A DNA stretch of 64,000 bases from NCBI GenBank assembly GCA_016839815.1, contig JAEOTM010000057.1:1-64000 (forward strand). The letters run 5' to 3'. Made by a program: the position numbers and the translations under genes. Shown here piece by piece: positions 1-7,931 of this stretch. The DNA is from Candidatus Hodarchaeota archaeon. Lineage in GTDB: Archaea; Asgardarchaeota; Heimdallarchaeia; Hodarchaeales; Hodarchaeaceae. The notes beneath the pieces are model-generated. The model saw only the letters and a program-made list of their open reading frames with translations, was not told where the DNA came from and ran no database searches. Within the stretch, counting starts at the first letter, position 1. Every line of letters begins with the position of its first letter.

Positions 1-1
1 A

Positions 2-145
2 GCCATTCCGCTAGTGTTGATGCTCTTTTTAGACCTTGAAATTCTTGCCAATATAGTTACAGCGATCGTTTTTGCATATAGTTTTTTGTCAGGGGGTTTA
101 TATTCAATGTACATTGCCGGAAAAATCCTCGATGGGTCTGTCTAA
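2..145 (+). CDS. C-terminal end of a membrane protein (partial)
   Basis: An open frame enters from the left edge and ends at TAA 143-145. The 47 visible residues are strongly hydrophobic, with two likely membrane segments, and end in a short polar tail. The stop overlaps the ATG of the next gene (TAATG), so the two are probably co-transcribed and translationally coupled. Too little is visible to name a family; a permease or other multi-pass protein followed by its regulator is a reasonable guess. Confidence 0.5.
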   Translation, partial: AIPLVLMLFLDLEILANIVTAIVFAYSFLSGGLYSMYIAGKILDGSV

Positions 146-480
146 TGGATCATGAAAGAGATATGGAGGAAAGAAGTCTTGCTTCTTACCATACTCTACT
201 TCGTAAAAATGATGATATCGGTAGACAACCACGTTTCAGTATTATGTTCCTGCTTTACCTACATAAAAGCGTTGGTTTCACTGAACTACAACGGTTACTT
301 GAATTAACTCCCGGAAATCTTGATCACCATCTTAGAAAGCTAAAAAAAATGAGTTATATTACAATACGTAAGGTTATTTCATGGAGACCACTGACAATTG
401 TTGAGATCACTGGGGAGGGAATCATTGTATTCAAAAAATACATAGAAACCTTACGGATAGTATTAAAAACTATTGAGTAA
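145..480 (+). CDS. Small winged-helix transcriptional regulator
   Basis: This 111-residue protein has the shape of the archaeal single-domain winged-helix regulators related to MarR/ArsR proteins. A helical N-terminus leads into a helix-turn-helix at about residues 45-75, where the segment LTPGNLDHHLRKL is typical of the recognition helix. A wing containing ITGEG follows, then a C-terminal helix that commonly dimerises. Its start overlaps the stop of the upstream membrane-protein gene, so it may regulate that transporter or respond to it. No ligand domain is visible and the regulated genes are unknown. Confidence 0.75.
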   Translation: MDHERDMEERSLASYHTLLRKNDDIGRQPRFSIMFLLYLHKSVGFTELQRLLELTPGNLDHHLRKLKKMSYITIRKVISWRPLTIVEITGEGIIVFKKYIETLRIVLKTIE

Positions 481-624
481 GGTTCTATTGTATGTTGTCT
501 CAATTCAAAAAACGTACTATTGATTCTGATCCAAGGCTACCCCATTTAGTTCATCTTGGAGAAAGAAATAATGTTTTTTATAAGAAGATGTCGTTACAAT
601 CCTTGAAATGTAGAGTTTCTCTGG

Positions 625-999
625 TTAATTCTGTTCTAGAACGATTTCATCCAATGCATTTTGGATGATTTTTGCTGATTTTACTAAATTAACTCCAACA
701 CGTGATTCAGCATTTAAGGTGCTTGCAAGTCCCTTAAGTGTTGGCCAAATGTTTATAGCAATTTCAAATTCGTCTTGAATTCTTAAGATAGGTTCAAGAA
801 AGAGTTCAAGCTGATTGTAGAGTTCAATAGAAAGACGGATATTTAATATTGGACAGAAAAAATAATTGTACTTTCTCATTAATGGACGTTCTTCTTGAGT
901 GTAACATCTTGCATTTAAACCAAGTATGAGAGTACACCCTGCTTGATGATCAGGGGTTTGAACACGAAATGGACAGTAACTATTGAAAGGTTCATCCAT
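625..999 (-). CDS. Hypothetical cysteine-containing protein
   Basis: The product is 124 residues and I do not recognise its family. The N-terminal third contains four cysteines (YCPF, AGCT, ARCY, FFCP) that could bind a metal or Fe-S cluster. The rest is predicted helical, with no membrane segment. It lies upstream of the CGGC-domain gene on the same strand, 92 bases away, so co-transcription is possible. The reading frame looks coding rather than a shadow because nothing convincing is encoded on the opposite strand. Confidence 0.45.
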   Translation of the reverse strand: MDEPFNSYCPFRVQTPDHQAGCTLILGLNARCYTQEERPLMRKYNYFFCPILNIRLSIELYNQLELFLEPILRIQDEFEIAINIWPTLKGLASTLNAESRVGVNLVKSAKIIQNALDEIVLEQN

Positions 1000-1091
1000 A
1001 AAGCTTTAACCTTGTCAAAAATTGTTTAGGTTTTTCCTCTGCATTAATACACTCTATACAGTTCAAAACGTTCTTCTTCTTACTTAAGTTC

Positions 1092-1586
1092 TTATAAATG
1101 TTGTTTACTTATTTCTTCCTTGAGTTTCTCTTTATAATCTGGCAAAGATGAGTCATACTTGATAGATTTACTTGGTTCTAACAGATTGAATAATTCTAAC
1201 AATCCTCTATGAATAGGTGACCAATCATCTACCTTATCATGCATTTTAATATAATTATTTGGCATAGGATGAGTACCTATCACCACAGGTAATCCAGTTC
1301 TTTCTTCTACGTACTTTTGGAATTTTTCTAGATAAATACATGGTGGATAACCTGCTAATACGCCAGTAGCAAAGTGAATAACTTGAGCACCATTTTTCTT
1401 GATTCTTAGTGCTGCATCCTCAATATTTCCTCCAGGACAACCACCACAAGTCGTATAAGCAACCACTTCTAACGGTTCTTCCTTAGAATATTGTTTAAAC
1501 GCACCCTCTCGGTTTTTAACTGAACGAAAACACTTTCCCCCTTCACAAAGTCGATATCGATCACAAATAATTATTCCTATTCTCAT
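1092..1586 (-). CDS. CGGC domain-containing protein
   Basis: The 164-residue protein starts with a beta strand (MRIGIIIC) and carries the CGGCPGG motif at about residues 47-53 that names the CGGC family, followed by a Rossmann-like segment (VIHFATGVLAG) and a conserved PPCIY. Further cysteines in the first 20 residues (CDRYRLCEGGKC) suggest that a metal or Fe-S cluster is bound. CGGC proteins occur widely in anaerobes and their function is not established. The redox and Fe-S regulator genes next to it fit a cluster-binding role. Confidence 0.8.
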   Translation of the reverse strand: MRIGIIICDRYRLCEGGKCFRSVKNREGAFKQYSKEEPLEVVAYTTCGGCPGGNIEDAALRIKKNGAQVIHFATGVLAGYPPCIYLEKFQKYVEERTGLPVVIGTHPMPNNYIKMHDKVDDWSPIHRGLLELFNLLEPSKSIKYDSSLPDYKEKLKEEISKQHL

Positions 1587-1660
1587 TCTAGCACACTCAA
1601 ATGCAAATTCAGGATTACTATCAGTTTATTTAAAATCTGATCATACCCATGTTTATTCTA

Positions 1661-2392
1661 TTAATTTTCGATTCTAAAGATACAGGGAGAGTTACTCCTT
1701 GAATTTCCAGAAATTTTTGTTATTTTCTTACCAATTATCTCGCTTATAAGCGTTTCACACGCCACACAGACAAGAGGTTCAATTTGTACGATTTTATTCA
1801 GGATACAGTTATAATTCTTCAAAATATAGGATGAGTCATCCACAGTCAATTCAAGATAGTATCCAAACTCGGTAAGTAGGGATAATCTATCTTCTAGTCT
1901 CTGTTTAAAAGTTTCTTGTTCCTTATTATGGTCAATCCTTGAATTGGTCATTACCATTTTTTTCGCTAATGTTATTCCAACAGCACGTAAGAGGTTAATT
2001 AATTCCACAATCCCATAATGAGTTTTAAACACTGAAATCAAATAGAGAGAAAAATCCAAGTATTTCTTTGGAAATAAATCAAAAGCATTTTCATGTATGG
2101 TATATGCCATCGTTGGATGACCAAGTGGATTTTTTATCCTTAATTTTATCACTAGATTCTCTTTTTCAAGTAAAACTAAATTCTGCCGAATTGTAGTCGT
2201 ACTAAGGTTGAAACTGCAAGCAATTTCTTTTACAGTCCAGCCTTTATCAGATATTGAGCGATTAACTAGCAGAAACTCTAGGATTTTTTCTCGTGTGCTC
2301 AACACAGGGATATAGCTCGGTTTTTTATCCAATTTCTCGTTTTCATTAGCCAGCTTAGTTTGGTTTTTAACGGTGGCCACTTTTCTAATCAC
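1661..2392 (-). CDS. SufR-like helix-turn-helix regulator with C-terminal cysteine domain
   Basis: A 243-residue two-domain regulator. Residues about 33-100 form a helix-turn-helix (TVKEIACSFNLSTTTIRQNL) with a wing (GHPTMAYTI). The C-terminal half resembles the Fe-S sensing domain of SufR-type repressors and has cysteines in NYNC, VCVAC and a final PCIFRI. It is a clear paralogue of the protein at 36607-37290 (shared VKEIA, NYNC and FRI/YRI landmarks). The start is GTG and overlaps the TGA stop of the radical SAM gene upstream, indicating coupling. It probably senses Fe-S or redox status; its targets are unknown. Confidence 0.75.
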   Translation of the reverse strand: MIRKVATVKNQTKLANENEKLDKKPSYIPVLSTREKILEFLLVNRSISDKGWTVKEIACSFNLSTTTIRQNLVLLEKENLVIKLRIKNPLGHPTMAYTIHENAFDLFPKKYLDFSLYLISVFKTHYGIVELINLLRAVGITLAKKMVMTNSRIDHNKEQETFKQRLEDRLSLLTEFGYYLELTVDDSSYILKNYNCILNKIVQIEPLVCVACETLISEIIGKKITKISGNSRSNSPCIFRIEN

Positions 2393-3348
2393 TTACTTCG
2401 TAATTTAGTATTTTTGAGCTCCTGATTTTCATTTTGATAGATAAATTTGGTTTTTCGATACATGACTGTACCAATAGAATGCTTAATTAATTTTTCAAAA
2501 TAGCTTTCAGGATCATTAACATGGTATTGTTGAATAATTTCTAAAGCTTGAGTGTATTGAAGAGGATGTCTGTTTGTAATAGAGATAATTGCTTCTTCTG
2601 GTGTCTTAAACAAGCTCGAATCAAACTTTCCTACCTCATTCAGAGGTAAAATTTGGGCTGATTGTAATAGAAGTTGACTTATTGCTAAGGATTCACTTTT
2701 TGGAATTTTCACCCATTTTTCTGCGGGGGGCCTGGAAGGTATGTTAATATGCACCCTGTCAGGTTGAAATTTACTTAAAAATGAATGTATTTCTTCCAAA
2801 ATTTCAACAGAGTCATTGATATCATTAAGAAGCATTACTTCAATCCATATTTCATTATTGAATTCCTCTCTTAGCGTCTTTAAACCAGTTATAATATTTG
2901 AAAATTTAATCCCTTTATGAGGTCGATTGATAAACTTGAAGAGTTTGGAATTCCCTGCATCAAATGTAGGAATAATGACATCTACTTTCTTGATTTCATC
3001 TCTGACAGATTTAGAAAATAATAAGCTTCCATTTGTGATTAGTGCAATGGGAAGATTTGTCATACTTTTTATTTCTTCAATTAGATAACCTAAGTCATTA
3101 CAAAGAGTTGGTTCGCCTTCACCGACAATTGTAATATAATCTGATTTCCTTTCATCTTGAATGGCAACATTAATCTCTTCGAGAATATCCCTAGGTCTAA
3201 AAAACCGTTGCCTTTCATTTGTAAAGTTAGATGTTTTTCCTAGCTGGCAATATATGCAATTATAATTACACGTTTTAGCTGGAATAGGTGATACACCTAA
3301 AGATTGCCCTAATCTTCTGGAGGGTACAGGCCCATAAACATAATTCGT
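2389..3348 (-). CDS. Radical SAM protein (COG0731/TYW1-related) with apparent ACG start
   Basis: The frame encodes about 319 residues. The family hallmark YGPVPSRRLG opens the protein and is followed by CNYNCIYC, the CxxxCxxC motif that binds the [4Fe-4S] cluster cleaving S-adenosylmethionine, then VGEGEPTL and the barrel segment ITNGSLL. Members of this family are related to tRNA wyosine synthesis enzymes, but many have unknown substrates. No ATG, GTG or TTG occurs between the in-frame stop (3355-3357) and the cluster motif. Homologues begin one or two residues before YVYGPVPS, which puts the start at ACG 3346-3348, ten bases after a perfect AGGAGG. The first ATG, at 3063, would remove the catalytic cysteines. 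A sequencing error of one base is the alternative. Confidence 0.8.
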   Translation of the reverse strand, partial: TNYVYGPVPSRRLGQSLGVSPIPAKTCNYNCIYCQLGKTSNFTNERQRFFRPRDILEEINVAIQDERKSDYITIVGEGEPTLCNDLGYLIEEIKSMTNLPIALITNGSLLFSKSVRDEIKKVDVIIPTFDAGNSKLFKFINRPHKGIKFSNIITGLKTLREEFNNEIWIEVMLLNDINDSVEILEEIHSFLSKFQPDRVHINIPSRPPAEKWVKIPKSESLAISQLLLQSAQILPLNEVGKFDSSLFKTPEEAIISITNRHPLQYTQALEIIQQYHVNDPESYFEKLIKHSIGTVMYRKTKFIYQNENQELKNTKLRSK

Positions 3349-3358
3349 GAATAATTAG

Positions 3359-3364
3359 CCTCCT
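3359..3364 (-). promoter_or_regulatory. Ribosome binding site AGGAGG of the radical SAM gene
   Basis: A perfect AGGAGG on the minus strand lies ten bases before ACG 3348. There is no canonical start codon in frame behind it, so it is the main evidence that translation begins at ACG. Confidence 0.6.
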
Positions 3365-3378
3365 GAATCAAATTTCTA

Positions 3379-3421
3379 TTTTGCATAGGTATTCATAAGT
3401 GTTTTGCATACCTATGCAAAA
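3379..3421. promoter_or_regulatory. 14-bp inverted repeat between divergent genes
   Basis: Arms 3379-3392 and 3408-3421 are perfectly complementary (core TTGCATAGGTAT / ATACCTATGCAA), with a 15-base spacer. It lies in the divergent control region between the radical SAM gene and the DUF134 operon, just upstream of the radical SAM ribosome site. It could be an operator for one of the local regulators or a 5' leader hairpin. Confidence 0.5.
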
Positions 3422-3426
3422 AGTTT

Positions 3427-3442
3427 ATGAATATATATTCAT
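3427..3442. promoter_or_regulatory. 16-bp perfect palindrome ATGAATATATATTCAT
   Basis: This self-complementary site sits six bases from the preceding inverted repeat. Its AT-rich centre resembles an archaeal TATA element, so promoter and operator may overlap here. It is about 140 bases upstream of the DUF134 gene. Confidence 0.4.
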
Positions 3443-3564
3443 AATGTTACATGAATTGATATTATCAAATTCCTTAACTAAAAAGCACTTAGATAACTAG
3501 AAACTTACAGTATTTAACTAATATAGCTTCAAATAAGGATCCTATAAATTCAATCTTGTAAAAC

Positions 3565-3570
3565 AAGGAG
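3565..3570 (+). promoter_or_regulatory. Ribosome binding site AAGGAG of the DUF134 gene
   Basis: AAGGAG lies nine bases before ATT 3580, the homology-supported start of the DUF134 protein. The next canonical start, TTG at 3652 or thereabouts, has no such site. Confidence 0.55.
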
Positions 3571-3579
3571 ACATTAAAG

Positions 3580-3978
3580 ATTCCCAGAGGTAGAAATCCT
3601 AGAACGATACGATGTGATCCAACGCACACCTATTTTAAACCACGCGGGATTCCGTTGAGTGAAATAACAGAGGAAGTTATCATTACCCTCGAGGAGCTAG
3701 AAACACTTCGTTTAACTTCACTAGAGGGGCTATCTCAAGGAGAAGCGGGAAAATTAATGGAAGTGTCTCAGTCTACTATTTCTAGACACCTTGATGATGT
3801 CCACCGAAAGATTGCGAATGCCTTAGTAAACGGACTAGCCATCCGAATCGAAAATACTACAGAAGTGTTTCATTGTGATGAATGTGGTAACATTTGGAGT
3901 TTTCCTGAAAACAAGGCAAAAACTTCAGTATGTGAGAAATGTGGATCCAATAAATTTCACATTCACACTCAAAGGTAA
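3580..3978 (+). CDS. DUF134 family DNA-binding protein with apparent ATT start
   Basis: From ATT 3580 the frame gives 132 residues that match DUF134 from its first residue: (M)PRGRNPR, then TYFKPRGIPLSE, then LEELETLRL, and a sigma-70 region 4-like helix-turn-helix around EGLSQGEAGKLMEVSQSTISR. A C-terminal zinc ribbon (CDEC and CEKC) follows. Starting at the first conventional codon would lose the conserved PRGRNPR segment. DUF134 genes are commonly found next to NifX-like and ferredoxin-MinD genes, as here, so this is probably the regulator of the operon at 4036-8675. Confidence 0.85.
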   Translation: MPRGRNPRTIRCDPTHTYFKPRGIPLSEITEEVIITLEELETLRLTSLEGLSQGEAGKLMEVSQSTISRHLDDVHRKIANALVNGLAIRIENTTEVFHCDECGNIWSFPENKAKTSVCEKCGSNKFHIHTQR

Positions 3979-4035
3979 GATAGTACACAATTTCAGTAAA
4001 CGAATAAACATTAAAAATAGAATGAGGTTAAATAT

Positions 4036-4473
4036 ATGAAAATTGGATTATCTTCAAACGGAAATAGCTTATCTGATCCATTTGCTTCAAATTTTGGACG
4101 CTGTTCTTTCTTCATAGTATATGATTCATCTGCAAAGAATATTGCCACTGCTTATTCTAATACTGCCCAAAACGCGGCAGGCGGTGCAGGAATTCAAGCA
4201 GCACAATCTATGCTTGATAATGGAGTAGAAGCTGTTATTGCCCCTCAAATGGGTCCAAACGCATGGAATGTTTTACAGGGTGCGAATATTAAAGTTTTTT
4301 CAGGCATTATGGGTTCGATTCAAGAAAATATTGACGCGTTCTTAGCTGGAGAATTAAAAGAAATGTCTGGTGCACATGGAGTGGGACCAGGAAGAGGCCG
4401 AGGAATGGGTCGTGGACAAGGCCGTGGTATGGGTCGTGGTGGCGGCCGTGGCCGTGGTAATTACAGAGGTTGA
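4036..4473 (+). CDS. NifX/NifB-like iron-molybdenum cofactor-binding domain protein with Gly-Arg tail
   Basis: Residues 1-110 form the dinitrogenase iron-molybdenum cofactor biosynthesis domain (PF02579): the N-terminal strand KIGLSSNG, the FGRC segment, GGAGIQAAQ and a VIAPQMGPNA loop. No nitrogenase genes are present, so its role is probably general binding or delivery of metal or Fe-S clusters. The last 35 residues are a low-complexity Gly-Arg-Met tail (repeats of GRGMGRG), seen in some archaeal relatives. It is the second gene of the DUF134 operon. Confidence 0.88.
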   Translation: MKIGLSSNGNSLSDPFASNFGRCSFFIVYDSSAKNIATAYSNTAQNAAGGAGIQAAQSMLDNGVEAVIAPQMGPNAWNVLQGANIKVFSGIMGSIQENIDAFLAGELKEMSGAHGVGPGRGRGMGRGQGRGMGRGGGRGRGNYRG

Positions 4474-4479
4474 ATGAAA

Positions 4480-4875
4480 ATGAGATTATGTATACCATCC
4501 GAATCAACAGGTGGACTTGAAGATCAAGTTGGTTACCATTTTGGTCGAGTCGAGAATTATACTATTTACGATGATGCTTCAAACAAAGTAGAAGTAATCG
4601 AAAATACCTCATCTCATCGAGGAGGTACGAAATTACCTGCTGAACTTCTTCGGGAATATAATGTTGATGTGATGATCTGCGGAGGAATTGGGAGAAGAGC
4701 CATTCAATTGTTTGAGCAGTATGGAGTAGAAATATACATAGGTGCTCAAGGCATTATTAAAGAAGCTATTGAACAATTCAAACAAGATAAACTCAAAATG
4801 GCAACCAATAAAGACGCCTGTCAACAACATAAGTATCGAAACGAAGATCATGACCAACATCATGAACATCATTAG
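4480..4875 (+). CDS. NifX/NifB-like domain protein with His-rich C-terminus
   Basis: A second PF02579 domain protein, about 131 residues. It begins MRLCIPSES, has a conserved YHFGR strand, and shows the CGGIGRRAIQ loop typical of the family. The last 20 residues include nine histidines, suggesting a metal-binding extension. ATG 4480 is preferred over ATG 4474 because GAGGT (4466-4470) lies nine bases before it and because homologues start at this position. It abuts the upstream NifX-like gene and ends directly against the GTG of the first MinD-like gene. Confidence 0.87.
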   Translation: MRLCIPSESTGGLEDQVGYHFGRVENYTIYDDASNKVEVIENTSSHRGGTKLPAELLREYNVDVMICGGIGRRAIQLFEQYGVEIYIGAQGIIKEAIEQFKQDKLKMATNKDACQQHKYRNEDHDQHHEHH

Positions 4876-5766
4876 GTGGAATCACAAACGATAATAGGAG
4901 TAGCATCTGGAAAAGGGGGAACTGGTAAAACAACTGTAGCAGTAAATCTGTCACTTTATCTATCCAAAGAACAAGAGGTTGTATTATTTGACTTAGATGT
5001 AGAAGAACCTAATGACAATCACTTCCTTAAACGTACCATGGAACCGTTTCAGGAAGTAGGGTTAATGAGGCCTGATGTAGACGAAGAGATATGTTCACAC
5101 TGTGGATTATGTGCGGAATTATGTGAATTCAATGCACTTGCCGTTCTTCCAAACCAAGTTATGATTTTTCCAGAATTATGTCATGGATGCGGTTTATGTA
5201 CTCTTTCATGTCCCTTAAATGCAATAACAGAACGTTTTCACAAGCTAGGAATCGTAAGAAAATCAAAAACACCTTCAATAGACGAATCTTCTATTTATAA
5301 AAAACAAATTACATTCTTTGAAGGGACATTGAATGTAGGAGAGGCTATTGCTACTCCCATTATACATGAATTAAAAAAAATCGCTTTCAATCAACAGACT
5401 GAATATGTTATTTTAGATTTACCCCCTGGTTCTGCATGTCCTGTTGTAGAAGGTCTCAATGATTTGGATTATGTTATTCTGGTAACAGAACCAACCCCTG
5501 CAGGTGAACATGATCTTAAAATTGCCATAGAACTGGTGAAGATACTTAATATCCCCTTTGGAATAGTAAACAATAGATATGATATAGGTGATGACTGTAT
5601 CAATCGGTTAGTGGAAGAGAATGATTATACTCTGTTGTTAGAAATTCCACATGATAATGAAATTCTACATCTCTATTCACATGGGCTACCACTCGTAGGT
5701 ACAACAAAAAAGTTTGATGAATTATTTGGAAAGTTGTGGAATGCAATTAAGGAGGAAAATAAATGA
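4876..5766 (+). CDS. Ferredoxin-containing MinD/ParA-family ATPase (first copy)
   Basis: A 296-residue P-loop ATPase with the deviant Walker A GKGGTGKTT at residues 11-19 and the switch segment DLDVEEPN. An inserted two-cluster ferredoxin module follows (CSHCGLCAELC and CHGCGLCTLSC, about residues 75-120), then DLPPGSACPV. This architecture belongs to the Mrp/NBP35-like MinD ATPases next to NifX-like proteins, thought to carry or transfer Fe-S clusters. The start is GTG, directly after the upstream stop, and the stop overlaps the next gene by four bases. Confidence 0.9.
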   Translation: MESQTIIGVASGKGGTGKTTVAVNLSLYLSKEQEVVLFDLDVEEPNDNHFLKRTMEPFQEVGLMRPDVDEEICSHCGLCAELCEFNALAVLPNQVMIFPELCHGCGLCTLSCPLNAITERFHKLGIVRKSKTPSIDESSIYKKQITFFEGTLNVGEAIATPIIHELKKIAFNQQTEYVILDLPPGSACPVVEGLNDLDYVILVTEPTPAGEHDLKIAIELVKILNIPFGIVNNRYDIGDDCINRLVEENDYTLLLEIPHDNEILHLYSHGLPLVGTTKKFDELFGKLWNAIKEENK

Positions 5767-6653
5767 CAAAAGAGAAAATTAAACAGATCACTGTCCTCTC
5801 AGGGAAAGGAGGAACTGGAAAAACAACTATTTCTGCCGCTCTTGCTCAATTATCAGCACCTTCTTCCCTAATGGCAGATTGTGATGTTGATGCACCTAAC
5901 CTTCATTTATTGCTCAATCCGAAAAATAATTCATCTAAACGCTTTTTGAGTGGAAAATTAGCAATAAAGGATGTAGAAAAATGCACCAACTGTGGTCAAT
6001 GTTTGGAAGTTTGTCGTTTCGATGCTATAAATACTAGTTTTGATATTGATCCCCTTCACTGTGAAGGATGTGGTGCATGTGCGTGGATATGTCCTGAAAA
6101 AGCAATTAAAATGGAAATTCAACCTTCGGGTACCATCTATGAGGCTGAGACCAGATTTGGTCCTATGGTTCATGCAATATTAGATATTGGTGCAGAGAAT
6201 TCAGGAAAGCTAGTAAGTGAAGTAATTCAAAAGAGTCAAGTAATCGCTAATGAACACAAAAAAGAAGTAATTATTGTTGATGGAAGTCCAGGAATTGGAT
6301 GTCCCGTTATTGCAGCATTAACAAATGCAGACCTCGTTATAATTGTTGTTGAACCTACAATGACGGCAATTCATGATATGATAAGAGTTAGCGAGCTCAT
6401 TCAATTCTTTAAACTTCTTACGGTAGTTATTATTAACAAAGCAACGATAAATACGGAACAGAGGGAAAGAATCGTCGAGTTTTGCCAAGAGGAAGGTATT
6501 CCTATAGTTGGAGAAGTTCCATATAATTTAGCAATTTATAAAGCAATGGTTAAAGGAGAAACTGTCCTAGAACATGGAATTTCTGACCTAAATGAACCGA
6601 TGAAAGAAATGTGGAAAAAATGTATTGATTTATTACATTTAAAGGAGAACTAA
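5763..6653 (+). CDS. Ferredoxin-containing MinD/ParA-family ATPase (second copy)
   Basis: Paralogue of the preceding gene with the same length and order: GKGGTGKTT at the N-terminus, DCDVDAPN, an inserted double [4Fe-4S] module (CTNCGQCLEVC; CEGCGACAWIC) and DGSPGIGCPV. The two genes overlap by four bases, so the products are likely made in equal amounts and may form a heterodimer, as seen for paired MinD-like cluster scaffolds. Together with the NifX-like proteins they probably handle Fe-S or metal cofactors. Confidence 0.9.
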   Translation: MTKEKIKQITVLSGKGGTGKTTISAALAQLSAPSSLMADCDVDAPNLHLLLNPKNNSSKRFLSGKLAIKDVEKCTNCGQCLEVCRFDAINTSFDIDPLHCEGCGACAWICPEKAIKMEIQPSGTIYEAETRFGPMVHAILDIGAENSGKLVSEVIQKSQVIANEHKKEVIIVDGSPGIGCPVIAALTNADLVIIVVEPTMTAIHDMIRVSELIQFFKLLTVVIINKATINTEQRERIVEFCQEEGIPIVGEVPYNLAIYKAMVKGETVLEHGISDLNEPMKEMWKKCIDLLHLKEN

Positions 6654-6659
6654 TCAGTC

Positions 6660-7904
6660 TTGGATCATAAAGAAAGGAAAGAATTGCTAGCTGAAGGAGA
6701 AAAAGCCACTCTAATTACTCTACTGAGTAATATAATCATAATTACCTTCAAATTAATAGCAGGAATAGTAATTGGAAGTATCGCATTACTTGCTTCTGCA
6801 TTAGATGCCTTGACCGATATAATTGCATCCCTAGCAGTTTTGTTTGGGTTACGTTTTTCTCAAAAAGATCCTTCTAAACGATTCCCTTACGGATATTATC
6901 GAATGGAAACATTAGCAACATTAATAGTTTCGATATTCATCCTGTTCTTTGGTTTAGATGTAATTTTCATGAGTATACAAGTTGTAAAAACTCCATCTAT
7001 ATTAAATCTTCCAGTGATAGGATTATTAACTTCCCTGATTTCTATTGGCCTTGCTTATGTGCTTTACAGATATAATTTGAGAGTTGGTACAAAAATCGCT
7101 TCGAATGCCTTGACAAGTACCGCAAATGAGTTTAAACTAGATATAATTACAAATTCCCTGGTTTTTTTGGGAATTTTTGGACATTTAATTGACATTCCTC
7201 AATTAGAAGGGTTTGTTGGGTTTATAATAGGATTTGTAATAATCAAGACAGGAATAGAATTTGGAAAAAACTCAATTTTAACATTATTAGATGCAGTTGA
7301 TGATCCTGAAGTAATTGATAAGATAAATGCACTTGTATCAGAATTTAATGAAGTACAGGATGTTTCGAATATCCGAATCAGGCAATCAGGTCCCTATTAT
7401 TTTGCAGATATCAATATCCGAATGGAAGCGACAAGGACAATCAAATCCTTAGCCAGGGTAACTCACTTGTTGGAGTTGTCTTTGAAGAAAAAAATTCCTC
7501 AACTAGATAGTGTTGTGATAAGTGTTGAACCTATAAAGAAAACTAGGCTAAAAATAGCGATTGCTGCACATTCGTTAGAAACAAAAGTTAATGAAGCTCC
7601 TGCGGAGCATTTTGGTCAAGCTCCTGCTTTTCTAATCGCAGATATAGACATTCCTACTCAAACTATACTATCAACCAGACTAATCGACAATCCCCATCGA
7701 TTAGCTGATCGAAAACGGGGTATTTTAGGTGCAGAGTTATTAATTAATGAGGGAATCGACATTCTAGTAACAAAAGACCCCAAAACATTCGGTATTGGAC
7801 CTAAAGCTATTCTTTCGGAAAATAATGTTCAAATTCACCAAGCTCAAGGCAATTCTATTCAAGAAATATTTGAGAATTTCATTCTATTGAATAAAAAAGG
7901 TTAA
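6660..7904 (+). CDS. Cation diffusion facilitator fused to a C-terminal NifX-like domain
   Basis: Residues 1-300 form a cation-efflux (CDF) transporter: six hydrophobic segments, the DALTD metal site in TM2, an FPYGYYR motif, EFKLD in TM5 (Glu where FieF-type proteins have His) and a cytosolic ferredoxin-like domain. Residues about 305-414 are an added dinitrogenase iron-molybdenum cofactor domain (AEHFGQAPAF, then RGILGAELL). The start is TTG behind an AAGGAG. Position in the NifX/MinD operon suggests efflux of a cofactor metal such as iron, with the C-terminal domain as sensor or chaperone. Confidence 0.87.
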   Translation: MDHKERKELLAEGEKATLITLLSNIIIITFKLIAGIVIGSIALLASALDALTDIIASLAVLFGLRFSQKDPSKRFPYGYYRMETLATLIVSIFILFFGLDVIFMSIQVVKTPSILNLPVIGLLTSLISIGLAYVLYRYNLRVGTKIASNALTSTANEFKLDIITNSLVFLGIFGHLIDIPQLEGFVGFIIGFVIIKTGIEFGKNSILTLLDAVDDPEVIDKINALVSEFNEVQDVSNIRIRQSGPYYFADINIRMEATRTIKSLARVTHLLELSLKKKIPQLDSVVISVEPIKKTRLKIAIAAHSLETKVNEAPAEHFGQAPAFLIADIDIPTQTILSTRLIDNPHRLADRKRGILGAELLINEGIDILVTKDPKTFGIGPKAILSENNVQIHQAQGNSIQEIFENFILLNKKG

Positions 7905-7931
7905 AATTGAAACAATTTGACGGTGAGACAA

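Noticed and set aside
492..668. 58-residue plus-strand frame (ATG 492 to TGA 668)
   Set aside because: It has no ribosome site, overlaps the end of the opposite-strand gene at 625-999 and shows no recognisable motif.
4307..4507. Histidine-rich minus-strand frame
   Set aside because: It is the complement of the Gly-Arg tail of the NifX-like gene.
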